Source: Staphylococcus edaphicus (lineage in GTDB: Bacteria > Bacillota > Bacilli > Staphylococcales > Staphylococcaceae). From it: a stretch of 64,000 nucleotides of DNA. Both the position numbers and the translations under genes were made by a program. Below are positions 57,642 to 64,000 of this stretch, one piece after another. Positions within the stretch are counted from its first letter, which is position 1; every line of letters begins with the position of its first letter. The notes below the pieces were generated by a model. The model was not told the DNA's origin. It saw only the letters and a list, made by a program, of their open reading frames with translations, and made no database searches. The DNA lies in contig NZ_MRZN01000012.1 of the NCBI RefSeq assembly GCF_002614725.1, forward strand, positions 1-64,000, in the 5' to 3' direction.

Positions 57642-58337
57642 TTAAAGTTTAAAGCTTGAAGTATCAACTTTAACACCAGGACCCATTGTTGTAGTTACAG
57701 CAACAGATTTGAAGTACGTACCTTTAGCTGAAGCTGGTTTTGCTTTAGTTAATACGTCTTGTAAAGTTCTAAAGTTTTCAACAAGTTTGTCAGTATCAAA
57801 TGATGTTTTACCAATTGATGCGTGAACAATACCTGATTTTTCAGCACGATATTCTACTTTACCTGCTTTGATTTCTTCAACAGCTTTTTTAACGTCCATA
57901 GTTACTGTGCCAGTTTTAGGGTTAGGCATTAAACCTTTAGGTCCTAATACGCGACCAAGTTTACCAACTTCGCCCATCATGTCTGGAGTAGCTACTACTA
58001 CATCAAAGTCAAACCAACCTTGTTGGATTTTTTCTACATATTCGCCTTCACCAACGAAATCAGCACCTGCTGCTTCAGCTTCTGCTGCTTTGTCTCCTTT
58101 AGCGAACACTAATACACGTTGTGATTTACCAGTACCGTTTGGAAGCACTACTGCTCCACGGATTTGTTGATCATTTTTACGTGTATCAATACCTAAACGG
58201 AATGCTACTTCAACTGATGCATCAAAGTTAGCAATATTTGTTTCTTTAGCTAGTTCAACAGCTTCTTGAACATTATAGTGTTTCAAGCGGTCGATTTTGC
58301 TAGCTGCTTCTTGATATCTTTTGCTTTTTTTAGCCAT
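57642..58337 (-). CDS. rplA: 50S ribosomal protein L1
   Basis: An L1-stalk protein of 231 residues with the [19 protein letters not shown] motif (near 120). The ATG at 58337 follows aaggagga; a longer frame to 58382 is unsupported. L1 usually autoregulates rplK-rplA. It lies 231 bp after rplK. Confidence 0.97.
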   Translation of the reverse strand: MAKKSKRYQEAASKIDRLKHYNVQEAVELAKETNIANFDASVEVAFRLGIDTRKNDQQIRGAVVLPNGTGKSQRVLVFAKGDKAAEAEAAGADFVGEGEYVEKIQQGWFDFDVVVATPDMMGEVGKLGRVLGPKGLMPNPKTGTVTMDVKKAVEEIKAGKVEYRAEKSGIVHASIGKTSFDTDKLVENFRTLQDVLTKAKPASAKGTYFKSVAVTTTMGPGVKVDTSSFKL

Positions 58338-58568
58338 TTCATGTTCCTCCTTTAGTGGTTTTAGCGGAATTTCCTCCCACATTTACTTGCTTTCACAAGT
58401 TAAGAGCAGATAACAGTGAGGTCAAAATTGTATTTTATCTTAGGAATTAAGATTCCTTAATAAATGACATTTCTCCTCATATTACGACAATATTGAACGC
58501 TGTCATCATGTTTGTCATTTCTGTCATCTGCTTCTATCGTCAATCTATGTTTTCATTACTAATTTATA

Positions 58569-58991
58569 TTATTGAACTGTGATACCCATACTACGAGCAG
58601 TACCTTCGATAATACGCATAGCTGCTTCTTCGTCTGCAGCATTTAAATCTTGCATTTTTTGGTTTGCAATTTCACGTACTTGATCTTTAGTTACTGTAGC
58701 AACTTTTGTCTTATTAGGTTCGCCTGAACCTTTTTCAACGCCTGCTGCTTTTTTAAGTAGTACTGGAGCCGGTGGTGTTTTTGTAATAAATGTAAATGAA
58801 CGATCTTCATAAACACTAATTTCTACCGGAATAATTAAACCTGCATCTTCTTGTGTACGTGCGTTGAATTCCTTACAGAATCCCATAATATTCACACCTG
58901 CTTGACCTAATGCCGGACCAACTGGTGGTGCTGGATTTGCTTTACCTGCAGGAATTTGTAATTTAACAACTTTTTCTACTTTTTTAGCCAC
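58569..58991 (-). CDS. rplK: 50S ribosomal protein L11
   Basis: A GTPase-centre protein of 140 residues, with [19 protein letters not shown] near the N-terminus and the C-terminal rRNA-binding domain. The start is GTG at 58991 (then AKKVEKV), behind aaggaggtg. The gap to nusG contains the second copy of the composite hairpin repeat. Confidence 0.97.
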   Translation of the reverse strand: MAKKVEKVVKLQIPAGKANPAPPVGPALGQAGVNIMGFCKEFNARTQEDAGLIIPVEISVYEDRSFTFITKTPPAPVLLKKAAGVEKGSGEPNKTKVATVTKDQVREIANQKMQDLNAADEEAAMRIIEGTARSMGITVQ

Positions 58992-59152
58992 GATGTGCAC
59001 CTCCTTGATATCGTGATGTGGTCACAGGACTCAGTTTTGTCCTCCCACTCTTCTACATTTCGTGACGAAATGAACGCTCTATGAGCGCGACCACAGTATT
59101 ATAACATTAATACATTTCATAAATCAATGGTAACGTGTAACTTTTTTTATAG

Positions 59153-59387
59153 AACCCCTTATCATTTTAATGATTAGGGGTTCTTAATGCATGAGCTTTA
59201 GCTCAGGTATTCCTTAATCTGAATCATTTTAATGATTAGGGGTTCTTAATGCATGAGCTTTAGCTCAGGTATTCCTTAATCTGAATCATTTTAATGATTA
59301 GGGGTTCTTAATGCATGTAAAGTAATACTTCTTGCTTTAGCAAGTTTAGTATTACTTATGCAAGTGCGCTTACACTTGTATCCCTTT
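59153..59387. repeat. Composite tandem hairpin repeat, 62-bp period (locus 2)
   Basis: Three units with a 62-bp period (atcattttaatgat at 59161, 59223 and 59285) each form a hairpin aaccccttatcat/atgattaggggtt with one mismatch. The first two are followed by the same atgcatgagctttagctcag element as locus 1. The array ends in aagtaatact...agtattactt and a gtatccc tail, matching the fourth unit of locus 1. It abuts the nusG stop codon. The rest of the 59001-59386 gap is the leader of rplK. Confidence 0.92.
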
Positions 59388-59934
59388 AGAGTTTTTCCAC
59401 TTGGTCAAACTCTACTTCTACGGGTGTTTCTCTACCAAACATGTCTACAAGAACTGTAAGTTTGAATTTATCAGCTTCAATTTCTTGAACTTCACCAACT
59501 TGGTTCGCAAATGGTCCTGATTTAATTCTCACTTGTTCACCTAAGTCGATTTGAACATCAATCGTTTTTTCTTTCATGCCCATTTGTTTAAGGATGAAAC
59601 GTGCCTCTTCAGGAAGTAATGGATTGGGTTTTGATCCTGCACCAGCTGAACCAACAAAACCTGTTACACCAGGTGTATTTCTTACGATGTACCAAGATTC
59701 ATCAGTCATTACTAACTCGACTAATACATAACCAGGGAATGTTTTTTTAGTTAATGTTTTGGCTTTGCCATCTTTAACTTGTGTTTCTTCCTCTTCTGGT
59801 ATAACAACTCTGAATATTTGCTCAGTCATATTCATAGATTCAACACGTTTTTCTAAATTCTTTTTCACTTTATTCTCATAACCAGAATAAGTATGCACAG
59901 CATACCAACGCTTTGCGCCAACTTCTTCAGACAT
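59386..59934 (-). CDS. nusG: Transcription termination/antitermination factor NusG
   Basis: A protein of 182 residues. The N-terminal NGN domain starts KRWYAVHTYSGYE, and the C-terminal KOW domain contains RIKSGPFANQVGEV. It binds RNA polymerase and influences pausing. Its stop codon touches the composite repeat. It lies 14 bp after secE. Confidence 0.97.
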   Translation of the reverse strand: MSEEVGAKRWYAVHTYSGYENKVKKNLEKRVESMNMTEQIFRVVIPEEEETQVKDGKAKTLTKKTFPGYVLVELVMTDESWYIVRNTPGVTGFVGSAGAGSKPNPLLPEEARFILKQMGMKEKTIDVQIDLGEQVRIKSGPFANQVGEVQEIEADKFKLTVLVDMFGRETPVEVEFDQVEKL

Positions 59935-59948
59935 GTCGTCACTCCTAT

Positions 59949-60128
59949 CTATTTGATTAACTCTATAATTCTACCAATTCCTAAGTCTAAGGCATAGAAG
60001 AATACCAAGAAAAATACTACTGTAGCTACAACAATGACTGTGTATTTAAATAATTCTTCTTTCGTTGGCCAACTTGTCTTTTCCATTTCTGACTTTACGC
60101 CTTGGAAGAAATTCTCTTTTTTAGCCAT
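59949..60128 (-). CDS. secE: Preprotein translocase subunit SecE
   Basis: A membrane protein of 59 residues: [16 protein letters not shown], then [12 protein letters not shown], one membrane segment, and the end [12 protein letters not shown]. It is part of the SecYEG channel. The ATG follows ggaggtc. It lies immediately upstream of nusG. Confidence 0.95.
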   Translation of the reverse strand: MAKKENFFQGVKSEMEKTSWPTKEELFKYTVIVVATVVFFLVFFYALDLGIGRIIELIK

Positions 60129-60258
60129 CTATAAGACCTCCGTATATTTCGTTATTCCTTATTTGCTTATTCCATACAACAAATCAAGCAAATACAATAC
60201 TCTCAACTTAATTGGAAGGGCATATTTACTCAATTGAAAACTTTAATATGTCGTTTTG

Positions 60259-60402
60259 TTATTTTGATTCTTTGTGCAACGTATGCGCGTTACATCTTGG
60301 ACAATACTTCTTTAATTCAAGCCTAGATGCAAGATTGCTTTGCTTGGGAACGTTATAATTTCGATTACCACACACTTCACAATTTAATGGCACTTTTTTC
60401 AT
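60259..60402 (-). CDS. rpmG: 50S ribosomal protein L33
   Basis: A ribosomal protein of 47 residues beginning [16 protein letters not shown], with a CxxC...CxxC zinc pattern (CEVC and CPRC) and ending HKESK. The zinc-binding form is retained. It is located before secE as in other Firmicutes. Confidence 0.93.
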   Translation of the reverse strand: MKKVPLNCEVCGNRNYNVPKQSNLASRLELKKYCPRCNAHTLHKESK

Positions 60403-60533
60403 TAGCCTTCCCCTAACTCATTATAATACCAATCTACTATACATAACTTCTGAGTCAATTGTCAATCGGCAATCGTGTATTAATACGCGATTAGCTTTTC
60501 GTTCAGACGATTATTATATATAATAAAACAGCT

Positions 60534-61109
60534 TTATTCTTCATTTTCTAAAAAACGTCTTAATTTCATTTTACAACGATGTATCGCATTGTAAACCACT
60601 TTGATTCGTATATTTAATATTCCAGCAATTTCTTTGGGCTTGTAATCATTCAATAGATAGCTCATGATACTTTGTTCTAATGTCGTTAACTTCATTATCC
60701 CCTGTTGAAGTTGCGTTCCCGCTTCTAAAGACAATATATATTTATCGAGTGGATAATTTGTTTTACTATATTCATAATCAACTATAAATTCATTAATAAG
60801 CATCGACTGTCGCTCATAGCCATACAATTTTTTACGGATATAATCATTTTTCACATTCTTAATCACACGATTGACATAATGCTCAATTGGTGTCGCGTCT
60901 GTAAAATCAAATTTTTTAAAAGCGTAATATAGCTTGATTAGCACTTCTTGACACAAATCTGCTTGGTCATTTGGATGTATAGAAAAATGATATAGCCGCT
61001 TACGAATCATCGGCGTTAAGACATTAAAAATATCAGGTATATTGATCGACTGTCTTATTGCTGTATGCTTGGTAGATGTGACATTTTGATTAAGGTGGTG
61101 TTTTGTCAT
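60534..61109 (-). CDS. sigH: Sigma factor SigH
   Basis: An alternative sigma factor of 191 residues in the position of staphylococcal SigH, between yacP and rpmG. Region 2 (HPNDQADLCQEVLIKLYYA) and region 4 (SIMSYLLNDYKPKEIAGIL, then AIHRCKMKLRR) are visible. In S. aureus SigH controls competence genes. It diverges strongly from Bacillus SigH, as expected. Confidence 0.88.
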   Translation of the reverse strand: MTKHHLNQNVTSTKHTAIRQSINIPDIFNVLTPMIRKRLYHFSIHPNDQADLCQEVLIKLYYAFKKFDFTDATPIEHYVNRVIKNVKNDYIRKKLYGYERQSMLINEFIVDYEYSKTNYPLDKYILSLEAGTQLQQGIMKLTTLEQSIMSYLLNDYKPKEIAGILNIRIKVVYNAIHRCKMKLRRFLENEE

Positions 61110-61183
61110 TACTGATGTCCTTTCCTTGAAGTATAGAAAGATTACAGTAATTGCACTTCAAAAATCAAACGCCAATAAATCAG

Positions 61184-61705
61184 TTAATGATTATCCCCTC
61201 GTCTTAGCTTTTCAAATTCTTCAAGTATTTCATTTGAAAGCTCAATACGTGTTCTAGGTTTTTGTTCATTAAATCCATCTAGCTTTTTCGATACGGCAAC
61301 TTCATTTTCTCTTAAGTCTCTCCACATCTCTCTTGAAGAAACACGATATGCTCCAGCTCCGAAGATGGCATGCTGCTCACTCATGTCGCTGGTAACTACT
61401 GTGATATGTCTCGTATGCTTATCATATAAGTCATATACATAGCGTTCGATATAACTATCTGCAGTTTCTTTTTCTTTTGTGAATATCGTTTTAACACCAT
61501 GATACATATATTCAGTGGGCGCACCAGCTTGTTCATAGGCGTCAAACACACAGACAACTTCGTTCGCAATCACTGCATTATAATTCGCTATAGCAATGAG
61601 CAATTGTTCTCGTGCTTCTTCAAGATTATCTTGTGCAATACGACTCAACTCCTGCGATTGTCCAATCATATTATATCCATCAATGATTAAATAACGATCC
61701 TTCAT
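61184..61705 (-). CDS. NYN-domain ribonuclease, YacP/Rae1 family
   Basis: A PIN-like nuclease of 173 residues with DGYNMIGQ near the N-terminus and VVTSDMSEQ in the middle. In B. subtilis Rae1 (YacP) cleaves mRNA on the ribosome. It overlaps rlmB by 4 bp. Confidence 0.9.
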   Translation of the reverse strand: MKDRYLIIDGYNMIGQSQELSRIAQDNLEEAREQLLIAIANYNAVIANEVVCVFDAYEQAGAPTEYMYHGVKTIFTKEKETADSYIERYVYDLYDKHTRHITVVTSDMSEQHAIFGAGAYRVSSREMWRDLRENEVAVSKKLDGFNEQKPRTRIELSNEILEEFEKLRRGDNH

Positions 61706-62451
61706 GCCTTATCTCCAATATCGTGACGTTTACGGAACACTTCATACATCATCAGACTTGCTGCTACAGAAGCATTAAGACTGTTAACATGACCTACCAT
61801 TGGAATGTTAATATAGAAATCGCATTTTTCTTTAACTAAACGACTCATGCCTTGTCCTTCACTGCCTATGACAATGACTAATGGCATTGCTGCATCCATT
61901 TCTCTATAGTCAGTTGAATTTTCTGCTTCAGTACCAACAACCCAATAGCCGTTATCTTTTAATGTTTCAATCGTCTGAGCTAAATTTGTCACTCTCATGA
62001 CAGGTATATGTTGAATGGCACCTGTAGATGCTTTAGCAACTGTTTGCGTTAATGCTACTGAACGCCTCTTAGGAATGATGACTCCGTCAACGCCTGACGC
62101 ATCTGCAGTCCTTAAGATAGAGCCTAGATTATGTGGGTCCTCTAAACCATCCAAAATCAGCACCGTCGATAACTTATCTTGCTCTTTTTGCTGCGCAACA
62201 AATGCATCGAAATCAGCATATTCATACGGTGCAATATATGCAGCAATGCCTTGATGCGGTGAATCTGATAGCCCATCTATTTTAGATTTCGGCACGGATT
62301 GTACTATTATTTTATTACTATTTGCTAATTTTAAAATTTCATTGATTTGACCTTTTTTAATTGTATCCTGTATCAGTATTTTATTAATCGTATGCCCTGA
62401 GATAATTGCTTCTTTTACTGCATGTCGACCAACGATTACAATCTCTTCCAT
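61702..62451 (-). CDS. rlmB: 23S rRNA (guanosine-2'-O)-methyltransferase RlmB
   Basis: A SPOUT methyltransferase of 249 residues; the knot motifs are [25 protein letters not shown] and [15 protein letters not shown] [11 protein letters not shown]. It methylates G2251 in 23S rRNA. The ATG at 62451 lies 7 bp after the mrnC stop codon. Confidence 0.95.
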   Translation of the reverse strand: MEEIVIVGRHAVKEAIISGHTINKILIQDTIKKGQINEILKLANSNKIIVQSVPKSKIDGLSDSPHQGIAAYIAPYEYADFDAFVAQQKEQDKLSTVLILDGLEDPHNLGSILRTADASGVDGVIIPKRRSVALTQTVAKASTGAIQHIPVMRVTNLAQTIETLKDNGYWVVGTEAENSTDYREMDAAMPLVIVIGSEGQGMSRLVKEKCDFYINIPMVGHVNSLNASVAASLMMYEVFRKRHDIGDKA

Positions 62452-62458
62452 AGTATCC

Positions 62459-62845
62459 CTACCTTTCATCTACAATTTGCACAATTTGTTCTAATAATTC
62501 CTTTAGACGTTCTTGTTCTTTTTCTAAGTATAGATAGCCTATGACCGCTTCTAGGCCAGAACTTTTTCTATATGTTTGGATGTCTGTATTTTTAGCTTTA
62601 GTATAACTTTTAGCATTTCTACCTCGACGCACAATATCTTGTTCCGCTTCAGTAAACCACTCATTTTCCATTAATAACTCTAATGTGCGCGCCTGGCTTT
62701 TAGCTGAAACATAGCGCTTTGCTTCTTGATGCAGACGATTAGGTTTTGCTTTTAATTTTAAAACGATATACGCCCGTACATGTTGATCTAAAACAGCATC
62801 ACCCATGTACGCAAGCGTCAACGGGTTCAATAATTTATTATCCAT
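62459..62845 (-). CDS. mrnC: Mini-ribonuclease 3
   Basis: An RNase III-like enzyme of 128 residues lacking a dsRNA-binding domain, with the catalytic [10 protein letters not shown] motif near the start. It matures 23S rRNA. The ATG at 62845 lies just after the cysS stop codon. Confidence 0.93.
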   Translation of the reverse strand: MDNKLLNPLTLAYMGDAVLDQHVRAYIVLKLKAKPNRLHQEAKRYVSAKSQARTLELLMENEWFTEAEQDIVRRGRNAKSYTKAKNTDIQTYRKSSGLEAVIGYLYLEKEQERLKELLEQIVQIVDER

Positions 62846-62846
62846 A

Positions 62847-64000
62847 TTAACCACGTTTAAATCTCACACCTTGTGGTGTATCTTCTAATATAATGTTTTG
62901 TTCTTTCAATTGGTCACGTATTTCGTCTGCGCGAGCAAAATCTTTTTCTTTTCTCGCATTATTTCGTTCTTCAATTAATGCTTCAACTTCTTCATCTAAT
63001 AGTGCTTCACTGTCTTTACCTTTTAAAGGTACGCCTAATACATCACTAAAGATTTGATAGACTTCTTTAAAGTGTGCAATTACTTTCGTGGATGTTGTAT
63101 TTTCCAACACATATTTATTGGCCAATTTGGCTAAGTCATACCATGCTGTGATTGCATTTGCTGTATTAAAATCATCATTCATAACCATTTCAAATTGTTT
63201 TAAAATGCTATCAATTTCAGTTATATAGTTACTTTGATCTTCAATATCTGTAGCGATTGCCTCGCGTTCTTCAATCGCTTGGTAACTATTGCGTACACGT
63301 TCCAAACCGCTTTTAGCTGCTTCAACAAGTTCCATATTATAGTTGATTGGACTTCTATAGTGCACACTAATCATGAAAAAGCGTAATACATCTGGATCAA
63401 TTTGTTTAATGATATCGTGTACCAAGACAAAATTACCTAATGATTTACTCATTTTTTCATTATCTATGTTTATGAAGCCATTGTGCATCCAATAGTTCGC
63501 AAATGGCGCGTGGTTATGCGCTTCTGATTGTGCTATTTCATTTTCATGGTGTGGGAATTGTAAATCTGTACCACCTGCGTGAATATCAATCGTGGAACCC
63601 AATTCATGAAAGGCCATAACAGAACATTCAATATGCCATCCAGGTCTACCTTTACCAAATGGACTTTCCCAACTAATTTCTCCTGGTTTAGCTTGCTTCC
63701 ATAAAGTGAAATCTAATGCGTCTTCTTTCTGTTCGCCTTGTTCAATGCGTGCACCAACTTTTAAATCATTTAAAGATTGATGACTTAGCTTGCCATAATC
63801 ATCAAATTTACGTGTCCTGAAATAAACATCGCCGCCGCTTTCATATGCATAACCTTCATCAACGAGCTCTTTTATAAATTTAATGATGTCATCCATATGA
63901 TTCATAACACGTGGATTTGATGTTGCTTTTTTTACATTTAATGCACCCACATCTTCATAAAACGCATCAATGTAACGATTAGCTATCGTTTCAACTGACT
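62847..64000 (-). CDS. cysS: Cysteinyl-tRNA synthetase, N-terminal part outside the window
   Basis: A class I aminoacyl-tRNA synthetase cut by the right edge. The frame continues beyond 63950 without a start. The KMSKS motif (KMSKSLGN) and the zinc-site region WHIECS are present, as is the C-terminal anticodon-binding domain ending GVRFKRG. The HIGH motif lies outside the window. Confidence 0.95.
   Translation of the reverse strand, partial: SVETIANRYIDAFYEDVGALNVKKATSNPRVMNHMDDIIKFIKELVDEGYAYESGGDVYFRTRKFDDYGKLSHQSLNDLKVGARIEQGEQKEDALDFTLWKQAKPGEISWESPFGKGRPGWHIECSVMAFHELGSTIDIHAGGTDLQFPHHENEIAQSEAHNHAPFANYWMHNGFINIDNEKMSKSLGNFVLVHDIIKQIDPDVLRFFMISVHYRSPINYNMELVEAAKSGLERVRNSYQAIEEREAIATDIEDQSNYITEIDSILKQFEMVMNDDFNTANAITAWYDLAKLANKYVLENTTSTKVIAHFKEVYQIFSDVLGVPLKGKDSEALLDEEVEALIEERNNARKEKDFARADEIRDQLKEQNIILEDTPQGVRFKRG

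Overview
The window is a piece of a low-GC staphylococcal chromosome. The right third carries the conserved block cysS-mrnC-rlmB-yacP-sigH-rpmG-secE-nusG-rplKA-rplJL-(methyltransferase)-rpoBC-L7Ae-rpsL-rpsG-fusA-tuf, followed by an M20 amidohydrolase and kbl, in the order I recall for S. aureus. The IsaB-like proteins, the LPETG surface protein, the CidR-like LysR regulator and the many catabolite (cre) operators fit Staphylococcus. The uronate, polyol and ketone-body pathways suggest an environmental or animal-associated species, perhaps of the S. saprophyticus/xylosus group; species is not settled by the sequence.

Layout. 1-401: C-terminal end of an LPXTG surface protein with eight 18-bp Asp-Pro-Glu-Pro-Thr-Pro repeats. 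0.7-4.4 kb: glutamate dehydrogenase, then a two-gene unit of an arginase/agmatinase-fold hydrolase and an Nramp-fold transporter that lacks the usual metal-binding residues. 5-10 kb: a pentitol/ribulose module (araB-type kinase divergent from a TarJ-like dehydrogenase, an MFS permease and a DeoR regulator) with two cre sites. 10-16.3 kb: a complete hexuronate-to-KDG pathway (uxaC-uxuA-uxuB, kdgA-kdgK, kdgR) with a perfect 20-bp operator palindrome. 16.3-17.1 kb: non-coding, with decayed gene remnants. 17-21 kb: LysR regulator, a class A beta-lactamase without blaR1/blaI, and three tandem IsaB paralogues. 21-29 kb: GntP permease, aldo/keto reductase, small monooxygenase-like protein, sialate-esterase-like hydrolase, epimerase, and an ABC exporter whose leading membrane gene looks frameshifted. 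29-32.7 kb: ornithine cyclodeaminase-like protein, membrane protein, and scoA-scoB-bdhA for ketone-body use. 33-37.2 kb: a very AT-rich two-gene island for a surface glycopolymer (DUF6270/Asp2-like hydrolase and a GT4-TagF fusion). 37.4-41.2 kb: two GNAT acetyltransferases, a small membrane protein behind a perfect cre site, a P-loop kinase and kbl.

The most unusual things are: a composite tandem hairpin repeat present at two loci (42.5 and 59.2 kb), both next to stop codons; the Nramp-like/ureohydrolase pair with altered metal-site residues; and the AT-rich glycopolymer island. Left of kbl the window is accessory and metabolic; right of it the window is housekeeping, with expected gene lengths and no sign of damage.

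No rRNA, tRNA, CRISPR array or insertion sequence was seen.
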